64,000 nt of DNA from Acidobacteriota bacterium (GTDB taxonomy: Bacteria > Acidobacteriota > Blastocatellia > Pyrinomonadales > Pyrinomonadaceae). This document shows positions 34,528 through 44,053 of this stretch, one piece after another (position 1 is the first letter of the stretch; each line of letters starts with the position of its first letter). Both the position numbers and the translations under genes were made by a program. The DNA is taken from the NCBI GenBank assembly GCA_016715115.1, contig JADKBM010000004.1, positions 186,001 through 250,000 of the forward strand, in the 5' to 3' direction. The notes under the pieces are model-generated. The model saw only the letters and a program-made list of their open reading frames with translations, did not search any database and was not told the origin of the DNA.

Positions 34528-35031
34528 ATGACACAAAACCTATTGCACCGCAAACTTCAACAGCTGATTCTCGGAACCATCGTCGTGCTCACCGTCGGCA
34601 TTTTTGCGATCCAAGCCGACGCTCAGCAAGCTGGCGGACGTCCTGCATCGTCAGCGGATCAGTTGTTTAAGTCGATAACCCGCGTCCAAATGAAGAGCAT
34701 TATGGACTCCGAAGGCTTCTCGGTAACGCCAGACGACGACGGCGACCTAGTTTGGAAGATTGACGGCTTCAAATCGTTTTTGTTCGTCGCGAAGGACGAG
34801 ACGTCGATACAGTTCCACGCCTCGTTCAAAAGCGACAATACCACAGTTCGGAAAGTAAACGAGTGGAACCGGACCATGCGATATTCAAAGACGTATTTAG
34901 ACAGCGACGGCGATCCGCACCTTGAACTCGACCTTGATCTGGCGGGCGGCGTCACGCGCGCGCGGATCATCGATTTTCTCAAGACCTGCACCCTCTCGTT
35001 CGGAAACTGGAAGAAGCAAGTAGTTGAATGA
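34528..35031 (+). CDS. Exported YbjN-domain protein
   Basis: 167 residues with a signal peptide (ILGTIVVLTVGIFAIQADAQ) and a YbjN-like domain from about residue 50 (QMKSIMDSEGFSVTPDDDGD, FHASFKSDNTTVRKVNEWNR, LELDLDLAGGVTRARIIDFL). YbjN domains resemble type III secretion chaperones in fold and bind protein partners; function here is unknown. An AAAGGAG ribosome site precedes the ATG. Confidence 0.75.
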   Translation: MTQNLLHRKLQQLILGTIVVLTVGIFAIQADAQQAGGRPASSADQLFKSITRVQMKSIMDSEGFSVTPDDDGDLVWKIDGFKSFLFVAKDETSIQFHASFKSDNTTVRKVNEWNRTMRYSKTYLDSDGDPHLELDLDLAGGVTRARIIDFLKTCTLSFGNWKKQVVE

Positions 35032-35207
35032 CGAATAGCCGAACTCGAAGCGGAACTCGCCCGCTTCGAGTTCCGGAAGGCAATCCGGAATCGGACAATC
35101 TCTTGAAATACTGTCGGCGTCGCGGCGACGAGATCGCATACTTCAATCACGAAGGTTATCACGGCCGAAAAGTATTCAAGCGGAAGAAGTTCTCGATCAG
35201 GAAATCT

Positions 35208-35633
35208 ATGATCCGAATCCTTGGAATCGTCCTCGCCGTTGTTTTCGCCTTTTTGGGGCTGATACATCTGTTCTGGGCCGCGGGCGGTTCCTATGGGGCT
35301 GTCGCGGTTTTGCCGACTGACGGCGACGCGCGTGTTTTGAATCCGACGCCCGCAGCGACCATTTTTGTTGCCGCCGGGTTATTTGCGGCGATGTTCGTCG
35401 TCCTTGGCCGTTTAAGGATCGTCGGCGAATTTGTTCCCGAGATGATCTTCTTTACCGGAACCTGGATCATCGCGTTGCTGTTTCTGTTCCGCGCGATCGG
35501 CGATTTTCATTACGTCGGTTTTTTCAAGACCGTGACCGGAACAGGTTTTGCGCGTTGGGACAATTTGCTCTATTCTCCGCTTTGCCTTTTTGTCGCAATT
35601 GCCGCCGCGCTGGTTGCGGGATTTTCTGAGTAA
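35208..35633 (+). CDS. DUF3995 membrane protein
   Basis: 141 residues from the ATG at 35208 behind an AGGAAA site. A longer reading from 35028 is open and overlaps the YbjN stop, but its extra 60 residues are basic and featureless, while DUF3995 proteins start at the first membrane helix (MIRILGIVLAVVFAFLGLIH). Four helices and the motif FFTGTWIIALLFLFRAIGDF with YVGFFKTVTGTGFARWDNLL are typical. Function unknown. Confidence 0.75.
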   Translation: MIRILGIVLAVVFAFLGLIHLFWAAGGSYGAVAVLPTDGDARVLNPTPAATIFVAAGLFAAMFVVLGRLRIVGEFVPEMIFFTGTWIIALLFLFRAIGDFHYVGFFKTVTGTGFARWDNLLYSPLCLFVAIAAALVAGFSE

Positions 35634-35692
35634 CGATCGATCTCTTCGACCTGGCAACCGTCCTTGCCGCCGAAAAAGAACCAAAACGCCAA

Positions 35693-36157
35693 TCAAGTGG
35701 ATAATCGCGGATCAAATCCAAACGGCACCATCTCGCCGAGAATTATTTCACCGAATTTCGGATGCGCGATGTTGATCAAGTAATTTGATTCGGAAGGGAT
35801 CACGGCGCTCGGGACTTTCAGGACAGCCGATGCCATTTGATTGGACCAGTCATCGCCAATCCGCTGGATCGCTTGCGGGGGCGGCGAGTCGGCCCAGTTC
35901 TTGGGAAGGCCTCGAAAATCGTCCACGGACATTACCAGTCGTTCGTCAAACGAAACCTCGATAAGAGAATAAGAGATCAACCGTTGTTCGTTGTTGAGAT
36001 GGACCAGTAGTTCCAACGCGGCGAGCGACACGCTACCGGCAGCGTAGACGATTCGTGTGCCGGGCGAATTCCACCGGCCGCCGAAGCGGAAGGCGCCTTC
36101 GCCATCGAAACAACTCGAAGCGTATTTCGTTTTGAAGATACGAAAAGCGTTGATCAT
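35693..36157 (-). CDS. RES-domain toxin
   Basis: 154 residues from the ATG at 36157, four bases after the antitoxin stop. RES landmarks are visible: FRIFKTKYASSCFDGEGAFR followed by FGGRWNSPGTRIVYAAGSVS (the R and the GRWNSPG block), ALELLVHL, and IPSESNYLINIAHPKF (the Ser of RES). RES toxins degrade NAD+ by phosphorolysis or hydrolysis when not held by the antitoxin. Second gene of a two-gene operon. Confidence 0.88.
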   Translation of the reverse strand: MINAFRIFKTKYASSCFDGEGAFRFGGRWNSPGTRIVYAAGSVSLAALELLVHLNNEQRLISYSLIEVSFDERLVMSVDDFRGLPKNWADSPPPQAIQRIGDDWSNQMASAVLKVPSAVIPSESNYLINIAHPKFGEIILGEMVPFGFDPRLST

Positions 36158-36161
36158 CAGA

Positions 36162-36593
36162 TCAAGTGAAGACGCCGTGTTCAAGGCGGCCGATGAGATC
36201 TTCCACTTCGCGGGCGCCGGTTTCGGTCGATGCGAGGTCGAGCGGTGTGCGTCCGCCGAGAGCGCGATTAGGCGTCGTAAGCCATCGACGCGCCGCCTCA
36301 CGGTCGCCGTCGAAAAGATCGAAGGATTGAGCAAGGAGCCGGGAAACAGAGACGATTCGGTCCGATTCTTCCGGCGACAGCTTGTTTTCCTTCCTGCGTC
36401 GCGTCAGTGTCCGCGGTGCAATTCTGACTGCCACCCGAAGATTCTCGGGTGCGATTCCGCTCGTTTTGACGAGCCGTTCAAATGCGTCGAACGAGAATCC
36501 CGTCTCAACCTTCGCGGCGAGATTCAAATTGTCGGCGGACTTGATTCCGATAAGTCTTTCGATCGTCGCTTTTTCGATGTTTGTCACCGCCAT
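36162..36593 (-). CDS. Xre/MbcA/ParS-type antitoxin (DUF2384)
   Basis: 143 residues from the ATG at 36593. Helical N-terminal dimer/DNA-binding part with RIAPRTLTRRRKENKLSPEE, then the DUF2384 C-terminal part with AQSFDLFDGDREAARRWLTT and NRALGGRTPLDLASTETGAR, the hallmark of RES-associated antitoxins. A perfect -10 box lies between 36593 and the next upstream ATG (36629), so 36593 is the right start and the mRNA has a very short leader. Confidence 0.88.
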   Translation of the reverse strand: MAVTNIEKATIERLIGIKSADNLNLAAKVETGFSFDAFERLVKTSGIAPENLRVAVRIAPRTLTRRRKENKLSPEESDRIVSVSRLLAQSFDLFDGDREAARRWLTTPNRALGGRTPLDLASTETGAREVEDLIGRLEHGVFT

Positions 36594-36600
36594 AACAAAT

Positions 36601-36647
36601 GCGCCATCTGACAGCATATTATATGCCAATTGGCGCGTGGATGTAAA
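36601..36647 (-). promoter_or_regulatory. Promoter and operator of the RES/Xre operon
   Basis: Minus strand TTTACA (36647-36642), 18 bp, TATAAT (36623-36618). The -10 is embedded in a dyad, GCGCCA at 36601-36606 and TGGCGC at 36631-36636, whose halves flank it; this is a natural binding site for autorepression by the antitoxin-toxin complex. Confidence 0.65.
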
Positions 36648-36730
36648 TCGAACGTCGACGCATTACAGTTGGCGGAAATTGCCGGATAATTACGAGTCTG
36701 AGCTGAGGCAAGCGGGTTAGCGGACCCAAC

Positions 36731-36832
36731 GGTTGCCCGCCCGCTCACGCAGGCGGTACTGACTCGTTGACCGTCGGCTTGCCGTACGGCTGTGGTTGCC
36801 CGCCCGCTCACGCAGGCGGTACTGACTCGTTG
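36731..36832. repeat. Two perfect 39-bp direct repeats
   Basis: The 39-bp sequence beginning GGTTGCCCGCCCGCTCACGC occurs at 36731-36769 and 36794-36832. Each copy contains the dyad CCGCC...GGCGG. Intergenic between the toxin-antitoxin operon and a heptamer array. Confidence 0.9.
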
Positions 36833-36857
36833 GCCGCCCGCTCGACGTCAGCTCTTC

Positions 36858-36922
36858 AGTCGCAAATCAAAAATCGCAAATCGCAAATCGAAAATCGAAA
36901 ATGGCAATTCGCAAATCCCAAC
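36858..36922 (-). repeat. GATTTGC-type heptamer array
   Basis: Read on the minus strand: repeated GATTTGC, GATTTTC, GATTTTG heptamers just after the stop codon of the large phosphoesterase gene. Confidence 0.85.
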
Positions 36923-36937
36923 CGGCGCAATGTTGGG

Positions 36938-39900
36938 CTAGTCGTCGTCATCCGCATCTTCATCGTCGTCCTCTTCCCTGACGCCCGCGGTCAGCACGTC
37001 AAACGCCGGGAGACGGGCGATCTCGGGCATTTTTTCACGATCACCTTTGACCGAGAACCAAATGATCTCATTGAGCGCGCGCGGGTCGGCCATATCGGCG
37101 CGCGTCAGATTCTGCTCGTTCGTCAACTCCATATAACGTAGCATCGCGCGTGTCGGATTCGGCGGCGGCATCAGATTGTCGAGCGCGACCGTCGGGAGAA
37201 TCGCGCGATATGGCGTAAGATTCGGTTTGTCGCCGAAAACATCGATCGGGATCGCATTCGCGTCGAGAAAGTTCATCGGATTGATCCCGATGCAAAGTTC
37301 GAGCGTGCGGATCAACGAGACGGTGCTGTGAAACTCGTGAACTAGGGCGCCTTCGCGGTTCCAGGCCGAAATGACGAATGCCGGCGAGCGGTGAGCGTCG
37401 ACGTGGTCGGGCCCGTCCTGCGCGTCATCCTCGACGACAAAGATCGCCGTGTCCTTCCAGTACGGGCTGTTCGACACTTCCTCGACAAGACGCCCGAGCG
37501 CGTAATCGTTCTCGGCAACGAAAAACTGCGGCGTCGGCGCCCAGCGGCTCATCCCGGCCGTGTGATCGTTCGATAGCCTGACGATCGAAAGATTCGGGAA
37601 CCGGTCGATCTTTGTTCTTTCCAGTTCCTCAACAAACCCGCGAAACTCGCGCTGCCATTCGCCGAATCTTGAATTGCCCTTGAAATCCTTGTTGGCGTTC
37701 GAGATCGCCGCGTCGACACGGCCGTCGGACGCGCGCGCCGCCCGGTACGAATCGACCGTCATCGAATCGGGCGTTGTAAGATCGTAATTGCGGTGCGCCG
37801 GCGAAAAATGGCCTTCGAGCGATTTCTTGGTCGCAAACGCCGCGAGCGTCGGCGACAGATCCGGGTATGTCTTCCGCTTGCGGGTGTTGAGTTCGCGCAG
37901 ATCATTCTCCGAAACGGTCCCGATAAACTCACCATAATTCCGATAATTCAATCCGGCCCGTTGCGCCGCATCCCATAGGTAAAGGGTTTCGGGTTCGCTA
38001 ATGTCGCGGGCTCCGTTCACATACGGCACGTATCGTTTCTGAAAACTGACGACGTCATCGGCCGTCGCCGGTATATCGAACACCGGCGGGAGCGAAACGG
38101 GCGGCTGCCCACCCGGCGGATTGAACGACGGAAGGCGGTTGAAGCCCTCGTAGTCGTAGGTCCGGCCGCGACCCGAATAATCCCAGCGGAAAGCCTTGTC
38201 GACGTAATCGTTCGAAAATGCGGCCGTCGACCAGTTATGTCCGTCCGGGCTCGCCTCGGCGTTGACGAAAAAGCGGTCGAGAAGCCCGAACCTGAGCGCG
38301 AGCGCGCGGGCGTTGGGCGTGATGTCCTGCGGTTCGCCGCCCGGAGACTTTGCGGCGTCGCCGGCGCCGAAGATCGCGACCGAAGATTCGCCGTCAGCCT
38401 TTGTTCCGTCGCCGGAGCGTTCGAGGTCGCCGAAGACCTGGTCGTAAGTCCGATTCTCGCGGATGACGTAGATGATGTGCTTGAAAGGCGATCTGCCGTT
38501 TGGAAACAACGGTTTGCGCTCGCCGAGCATCCCGTTGTCGCGCATCACCTGTTGCGTGTATGCGAAAAGCTGCTTTTCGTCCGGGAGATCAACCAAACTG
38601 ACGCCGCCGGAGACGATCGCGGCGCTGTAGACCCCGCGTTTGTTGTAGCGGTCGGCCGGAAAGGCTTTGTTCGGCATATTCGGATAGAGGCCGGTCAGGT
38701 TCGGCGTATTCGACGAATTTCCCATCCCGGTTCCCTTGCCGTTGGCGATGAACAGCTTTCCGTTGACGAACGCGACCGCCGAGGCGTAATTGGCGGTCGG
38801 GATAAAGCCTTTGACGCGGCTTCGCATCTTCGGGTCGAGCCCGACGACGGCCACCGCATTGGTTTTTGAATTCGCCACAAAAAGCGTTTTTTCGTCGTCG
38901 CTGAGAGCAATTCCCTGCGGTCCGACGCCGCCCGGGCCTTGATCGGAAAGGCGAACGTTGATCTTCGGTTCGCGCGCCGCCTCAGCGTCGAGTGCGGTGT
39001 CGATCACCGAGACGCTGTCGCCGTCGGAATTGACGACATACAACCGCGATCGGTCGTGATTGAAGAGCATCTGCGTCGGATGACGTCCGACCGCGATGTG
39101 TTTTCTGACCCGATTCGTCGCGCCGTCGACGACCGCAACTTTGCCGTCGCCCCAGCACGAGACATAGATCTTCCCGGCCGTTTTACCGTTGAGCGAAGGC
39201 TTTATCTTGACGTCGTACGGATAAACGAACTGTTTCGAACCGGGCCGTCCGAGCTTGATCCGGACAATGCGGCGCTGATCGCGAAGATCGGAGATGACGC
39301 CGAGCGAATCGCCGAGATTGTTGGCAACGAACAGAGCCGTGCCGTCGGGCGACAGATCGATGCCGGTCGGATAAACCGCGGCGACGTTATCGTTGTAATT
39401 CGGGGTCGGGGCGTTCTCCGCGAAGGCCGCGACGTCGATGAACGGCGCTTTGACCTCGGTGTCCGGTGCATTCGCGGGCGAAAGCGGTTTCGCGGCGCTC
39501 GGGTCGAAACTCAAGATCCAGATCTTGTTCTCGAATCCGCCTGAAAGATAAAGGTTGAACTTCCCGCTCGCCTGCGGTTTCGAATCGAATACAAGTCCGA
39601 AATTCGCACTCTGAGGTGCCGGAAAGTAAACATTCTGAATAACTTGCGGCTCCGGCCGGAGGGTGAGGTCGATGACCGAAAGAGTCTGCTGATTCTTGCT
39701 TCCCGAATTGAACGTCAGCCCGTAACCGCTGTTGACGGCGATCAGATAGCGGCCCTTGCCGTCGGCGCCGGAACTGTCCGGCGAGCGGACGAAGTTGAAC
39801 GTCAAAGGCATCACGGCCGGGAGTTTCGTCTCGGCGTCGACGATCAGCTTGCCGGCGGGCGAGACGGTTCGCGCCTGAAAATCGATTGGAATTACGCCCG

Positions 39901-39982
39901 CGGCGACTTGTATTCGCACGGTCGGGACGATGAGAACTGCGGTTAGCAAAAGTACTGCGAGTCGGCGCGAATTGACGTTCAT
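36938..39982 (-). CDS. Exported YncE-like propeller fused to a phosphoesterase domain
   Basis: About 1014 residues from the ATG at 39982, which has a GAGGT ribosome site; signal peptide LAVLLLTAVLIVPTVRIQVA. Residues 30-480 form a YncE/cytochrome cd1-type beta-propeller (PTGIDLSPDGTALFVANNLG, HPTQMLFNHDRSRLYVVNSD). Residues about 510-970 form an alkaline-phosphatase-superfamily phosphoesterase (HIIYVIRENRTYDQVFGDLE, NAEASPDGHNWSTAAFSNDY, AIFVVEDDAQDGPDHVDAHR). Ends in an acidic tail (EEDDDEDADDDD). The fused architecture is a recognised bifunctional family; substrate unknown. Confidence 0.88.
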   Translation of the reverse strand: MNVNSRRLAVLLLTAVLIVPTVRIQVAAGVIPIDFQARTVSPAGKLIVDAETKLPAVMPLTFNFVRSPDSSGADGKGRYLIAVNSGYGLTFNSGSKNQQTLSVIDLTLRPEPQVIQNVYFPAPQSANFGLVFDSKPQASGKFNLYLSGGFENKIWILSFDPSAAKPLSPANAPDTEVKAPFIDVAAFAENAPTPNYNDNVAAVYPTGIDLSPDGTALFVANNLGDSLGVISDLRDQRRIVRIKLGRPGSKQFVYPYDVKIKPSLNGKTAGKIYVSCWGDGKVAVVDGATNRVRKHIAVGRHPTQMLFNHDRSRLYVVNSDGDSVSVIDTALDAEAAREPKINVRLSDQGPGGVGPQGIALSDDEKTLFVANSKTNAVAVVGLDPKMRSRVKGFIPTANYASAVAFVNGKLFIANGKGTGMGNSSNTPNLTGLYPNMPNKAFPADRYNKRGVYSAAIVSGGVSLVDLPDEKQLFAYTQQVMRDNGMLGERKPLFPNGRSPFKHIIYVIRENRTYDQVFGDLERSGDGTKADGESSVAIFGAGDAAKSPGGEPQDITPNARALALRFGLLDRFFVNAEASPDGHNWSTAAFSNDYVDKAFRWDYSGRGRTYDYEGFNRLPSFNPPGGQPPVSLPPVFDIPATADDVVSFQKRYVPYVNGARDISEPETLYLWDAAQRAGLNYRNYGEFIGTVSENDLRELNTRKRKTYPDLSPTLAAFATKKSLEGHFSPAHRNYDLTTPDSMTVDSYRAARASDGRVDAAISNANKDFKGNSRFGEWQREFRGFVEELERTKIDRFPNLSIVRLSNDHTAGMSRWAPTPQFFVAENDYALGRLVEEVSNSPYWKDTAIFVVEDDAQDGPDHVDAHRSPAFVISAWNREGALVHEFHSTVSLIRTLELCIGINPMNFLDANAIPIDVFGDKPNLTPYRAILPTVALDNLMPPPNPTRAMLRYMELTNEQNLTRADMADPRALNEIIWFSVKGDREKMPEIARLPAFDVLTAGVREEDDDEDADDDD

Positions 39983-40220
39983 TTTGGTTGACCTCAATCG
40001 CCAATTTACCACAGATTCGCCAGAGATCGGGGTGGAGAGGTGCCAGTATTTAACGGTTTTGTCGCGAGACCGAGATCGACGCCGATGCCGTTCCCGTGCA
40101 ATATCGTGGTGTCAATGCGTTGAAAGTGTCGCCCGGACCGACGAGGAGCGCAACCAAAGCCGCGATTGGGAATGCCTCGGAACGCAGATCCGAGTGGGGT
40201 GACCGGCAACGTCGACAGAA

Positions 40221-41399
40221 TCAGCTCTCTCTTTCGACCGGAATGACGTGAACGGTCGCATCCGTGACCTCGGCGAGGAATTTGTTGATGATCGAGCCTT
40301 TCCAAATGATCTGCCAGCGGGAGCGCGCGGATTGGCCGAAGATGACGTGAGTTATCTCGTGTTCGCGGGCAAATTTGACGAGTTCCTCGGCGACGCTTCT
40401 GCCTTTCAGTTTCACGACGCTCGCACCGAGGGTCTTGGCAAGCAAAATATTCTCCTGAAGGGACGCATAGGTCTCCGGCGTCAGCCGGTTGACCTCCTCA
40501 GCCGGAGTTTCGACGTAAACCGCATACCAGTCGTTGGTTGCCAAACGTCCCGCTATGCGGGCTCCCGTTCGAAGCAGCTTTTTCCCCGATCCGCGCGACG
40601 CCAGGCAGACCATTACCTTTTCGGGAATGACAAACTGCTCCAATCCTTCCTGTTCGCGATATTCGTGATCCTGCGCCGCCTGATGATACGCAACGTGGCG
40701 CAGGGCGAGTTCGCGAAGAGCGGCGAGGTTTCCTTTGCGAAAGAAATTGTTCAGCGACTGTTCGATCTTCTCGATTTCGTAGATCTTGCCCTGACGGAGC
40801 CGCGTCCGGAGCGTGTCGACCGAAACGTCGACGTCGATCACTTCGTCGGCACGCTTGAAGAAGCCGTCGGGAACCGTTTCCCGAACGCGGACGCCGGTCG
40901 TTCGCGCGATGACGTCGTTCAGCGATTCGATGTGCTGGATGTTTATCGCGGTTATGACGGAAATCCCGTGTTCGAGAAGTTCAAGGACGTCTTCGTACCT
41001 TTTGGAGTTTTTCGAACCTTCGATGTTGGAGTGCGCGAGTTCGTCCACGACCGCGACCGTCGGCCGGCGCTCGATCACCGCGGCGAGATCCATTTCCTCG
41101 AAAAGAGCTCCGCGATACGCGATCTGCTTCATCGGAACCGCCTCGAGGTCCTGAATCATCTCGCGTGTTTCGTCGCGCCCGTGCGTTTCAACGACGCCGA
41201 TCACGATATCGATACCTTGTTTTTTGAGCTGATGCGCATCGTCAAGCATCTGAAAGGTCTTCCCGACGCCGGCGGCAGCGCCGATATAAACCCGCAGCTT
41301 TGCCCGCTCCGAATCGGTGACCTTTTTCAGCAGCAATTCCGGCGACGGTCGACGGCTGTCCCGATCCGGTGATTCCGTAATGTGCGTGTCGACGAACAT
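40221..41399 (-). CDS. kdpD: KdpD N-terminal half (sensor and Usp domains only)
   Basis: 392 residues. The KdpD domain with Walker A (LRVYIGAAAGVGKTFQMLDD) and AVVDELAHSNIEGSKNSKRY is followed by the Usp-like domain (VMVCLASRGSGKKLLRTGAR ... VIFGQSARSRWQIIWKGSII). It stops where the membrane and histidine-kinase part would begin; that part is encoded separately at 48074-49288. It starts 4 bp after kdpC, as last gene of the operon. KdpD senses K+ limitation, and the free N-terminal half presumably has to act on the separate kinase. Confidence 0.9.
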   Translation of the reverse strand: MFVDTHITESPDRDSRRPSPELLLKKVTDSERAKLRVYIGAAAGVGKTFQMLDDAHQLKKQGIDIVIGVVETHGRDETREMIQDLEAVPMKQIAYRGALFEEMDLAAVIERRPTVAVVDELAHSNIEGSKNSKRYEDVLELLEHGISVITAINIQHIESLNDVIARTTGVRVRETVPDGFFKRADEVIDVDVSVDTLRTRLRQGKIYEIEKIEQSLNNFFRKGNLAALRELALRHVAYHQAAQDHEYREQEGLEQFVIPEKVMVCLASRGSGKKLLRTGARIAGRLATNDWYAVYVETPAEEVNRLTPETYASLQENILLAKTLGASVVKLKGRSVAEELVKFAREHEITHVIFGQSARSRWQIIWKGSIINKFLAEVTDATVHVIPVERES

Positions 41400-41403
41400 T
41401 TCT

Positions 41404-41967
41404 TTACTTCGAGATCTTGTCCAGGGCCAAGTTCAATCGTAAGACATTTACTCTTGGCTCGCCAAGCAAGAATATCTGCCTGGCCTCGGTAAACTCGCCG
41501 ACGACCCGGCGGAGATCCGAGTCATTGATGCCGCGCGCTCGGGCGACTCTGGAAATCTGAAACTCAGCCGCGGCCGGCGAAATATGAGGGTCGAGACCGG
41601 ACGCGCTGGTGGTCAGCAAATCCGCCGGCACCCGGTTCGACTGAGCATTGCCGCCCAGCGTCTCGACGTCTGCTTCGATTCGCGAAATGAGTTTCGCATT
41701 TGTCGGCCCGAGGTTCGACCCGCCCGACGCGCCGGCGTCGTAACCGCTTCCGGCCGCGCTTGGACGCGACTGAAAGTACTTTGCCGAAGTAAATCCCTGC
41801 CCGATCAACTCCGAGCCGACAACCTTTCCGTTTTGCTCAACGAGCGAACCGTTCGCCTGATGCGGGAAGACCAATTGTGCGATGCCCCAGACCGCGACCG
41901 GATAAAGAAGGCCGAGCGAAACGGTCAAAACAATTATCATAAGTGCCGATGTAATAACGTCTTTCAT
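41404..41967 (-). CDS. kdpC: Potassium-transporting ATPase subunit KdpC
   Basis: 187 residues with one N-terminal membrane helix (TSALMIIVLTVSLGLLYPVA) and the conserved YFQSRPSAAGSGYDAGASGG followed by SNLGPTN, typical of KdpC. It assists KdpB/KdpA assembly and ATP affinity in the high-affinity K+ pump. 16 bp after kdpB. Confidence 0.95.
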   Translation of the reverse strand: MKDVITSALMIIVLTVSLGLLYPVAVWGIAQLVFPHQANGSLVEQNGKVVGSELIGQGFTSAKYFQSRPSAAGSGYDAGASGGSNLGPTNAKLISRIEADVETLGGNAQSNRVPADLLTTSASGLDPHISPAAAEFQISRVARARGINDSDLRRVVGEFTEARQIFLLGEPRVNVLRLNLALDKISK

Positions 41968-41983
41968 AAATTCTTCCCGTTTG

Positions 41984-44029
41984 TTACGCCAACCCCAAAA
42001 TGCTGATGATGACGTCGATGATCTTGATTCCGATGAACGGCGCGATAAGTCCTCCGAGGCCGTAAAAGAACAGATTGCGCTGCAGAAGCGTCGATGCCGA
42101 AAGCGCCCGGTACTTCACCCCTTTCAGCGCCAGCGGTATGAGACCGATAATGACGAGCGCGTTGAAGATCACCGCCGAAAGGATCGCCGATTGAGGTGTT
42201 TTGAGATCCATTACGTTCAACGCGTTGAGGACCGGAAACGTCGCGGCGAACATCGCCGGGATGATCGCGAAGTACTTCGCGACGTCGTTGGCGATTGAAA
42301 AGGTCGTCAGCGCCCCGCGCGTCATCAGCAGTTGCTTTCCGATCTCGACGATCTCAATCAACTTGGTCGGGTCGCTGTCGAGATCGACCATATTTCCCGC
42401 TTCCTTTGCGGCCTGCGTTCCCGTATTCATCGCAACGCCGACGTCTGCCTGGGCAAGCGCCGGAGCGTCGTTGGTGCCGTCTCCGGTCATCGCGACCAGC
42501 TTGCCTTCGGCTTGCTCGCGTTTGATGAGTGCCATTTTGTCTTCCGGATTCGCCTCGGCGAGAAAATCGTCGACCCCGGCTTCCTTGGCGATCGACGCGG
42601 CCGTCAATGGATTGTCGCCGGTGATCATGATCGTTTTGATCCCCATATGACGCAGTTGAACGAACCGATCGCGCATTCCGCCCTTGACGATGTCTTTGAG
42701 ATAGATCACCCCGAGCGGCTTTCGATCGTCGGTGATGACAAGCGGCGTTCCGCCGGCCCGCGCGATGCGCTCGACGATCGCGCGAAGTTCGGCAGCGGTC
42801 CGCGGATCGTTCGCACCGATATATCGTTCGATCGCATCCACCGCGCCTTTGCGGATCTCGCGTCCGTTAAGATCGATGCCTGACATTCTGGTTTGCGCCG
42901 TGAACGGGATGAATTCGTGAGACTCAACGAGTTCGCCCGGCTCGTCCGGCCGCACGCCGTATTTTGTCTGTGCGAGCGTCACGATCGACCGTCCTTCGGG
43001 TGTTTCGTCGGCGAGCGACGAGAGCTGTGCCACGTCGGCAAGAGTGTCCTCGTTGACGCCCTTCAGCGGGATGAACTCGGAAGCCTGGCGGTTTCCAAGA
43101 GTGATCGTCCCGGTCTTGTCGAGAAGCAACGTGTTCACGTCGCCGGCCGCTTCGACTGCGCGCCCGCTCATCGCAAGGACGTTCTTCTGAATCAACCGAT
43201 CCATTCCGGCAATCCCGATCGCGGACAGGAGTCCGCCGATGGTCGTTGGAATCAGGCACACCAAAAGCGAGACCAGAACAAAAACCGTCTGCGTCGCGTT
43301 CGAGTAGATCGCGAAAGGCTGCAGCGTGACAACCGCGAGCAGGAAAATGATGGTCAGCCCGCAGAGCAGGATATTGAGCGCGATCTCGTTCGGGGTTTTC
43401 TGCCGCGACGCGCCTTCGACGAGCGCGATCATACGGTCGATGAACGTCTCGCCCGGGTTCGACGATATCTTGACCCTGATCCAATCCGACAACACCTTGG
43501 TTCCGCCCGTTACCGCCGACCGGTCGCCGCCCGATTCGCGAATGACGGGTGCGCTTTCGCCGGTGATCGCCGATTCATCGACTGACGCGACGCCTTCGAT
43601 CACGTCGCCGTCCCCTGGTATGAAATCGCCCGCTTCGACCAGAACGACATCGCCGATACGCAAGTCGGTCGCACCGACGAGTTTAAGTTCGCCTTTGGAA
43701 TCGAGCCGTTTGGCGACGGTTTCCGTTTTCGCCTGGCGAAGCGTGTCGGCCTGCGCCTTTCCGCGCCCCTCGGCCATCGCTTCGGCGAAGTTGGCGAAAA
43801 AGACCGTGAACCAGAGCCAAAGCGTGATCTGGAATTCAAAGCCCGCACTGCCGGTCGCGCCGGTCGCCAGGTTCGCAACGAGCTTTGCCGTCAGAAAAAC
43901 CGCACCGACCTCAACGACGAACATTACCGGATTCTTCAGCATCGTCCGCGGATTCAGTTTCTTGACCGCCTGGATCAGTGCCTGGGAGATTATCTTTCCG
44001 TCCCAAATTGAAATTTGCTTCTTTTTCAT
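41984..44029 (-). CDS. kdpB: Potassium-transporting P-type ATPase subunit KdpB
   Basis: 681 residues with all P-type landmarks: the TGES loop (SAITGESAPVIRESGGD), phosphorylation site DKTGT (LLLDKTGTITLGNRQ), nucleotide-binding motifs and the hinge MTGDGTNDAPALAQADVGVA. It hydrolyses ATP to drive K+ uptake through KdpA. Length is normal for KdpB. Confidence 0.97.
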   Translation of the reverse strand: MKKKQISIWDGKIISQALIQAVKKLNPRTMLKNPVMFVVEVGAVFLTAKLVANLATGATGSAGFEFQITLWLWFTVFFANFAEAMAEGRGKAQADTLRQAKTETVAKRLDSKGELKLVGATDLRIGDVVLVEAGDFIPGDGDVIEGVASVDESAITGESAPVIRESGGDRSAVTGGTKVLSDWIRVKISSNPGETFIDRMIALVEGASRQKTPNEIALNILLCGLTIIFLLAVVTLQPFAIYSNATQTVFVLVSLLVCLIPTTIGGLLSAIGIAGMDRLIQKNVLAMSGRAVEAAGDVNTLLLDKTGTITLGNRQASEFIPLKGVNEDTLADVAQLSSLADETPEGRSIVTLAQTKYGVRPDEPGELVESHEFIPFTAQTRMSGIDLNGREIRKGAVDAIERYIGANDPRTAAELRAIVERIARAGGTPLVITDDRKPLGVIYLKDIVKGGMRDRFVQLRHMGIKTIMITGDNPLTAASIAKEAGVDDFLAEANPEDKMALIKREQAEGKLVAMTGDGTNDAPALAQADVGVAMNTGTQAAKEAGNMVDLDSDPTKLIEIVEIGKQLLMTRGALTTFSIANDVAKYFAIIPAMFAATFPVLNALNVMDLKTPQSAILSAVIFNALVIIGLIPLALKGVKYRALSASTLLQRNLFFYGLGGLIAPFIGIKIIDVIISILGLA

Positions 44030-44053
44030 ATTTCTATTTGCTGCTTTGACTCG

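Noticed and set aside
36158..36334. Longer N-terminus for the RES toxin (start at 36334)
   Set aside because: The extension overlaps the antitoxin gene in antisense-like composition; RES domains begin right after 36157, which lies 4 bp after the antitoxin stop.
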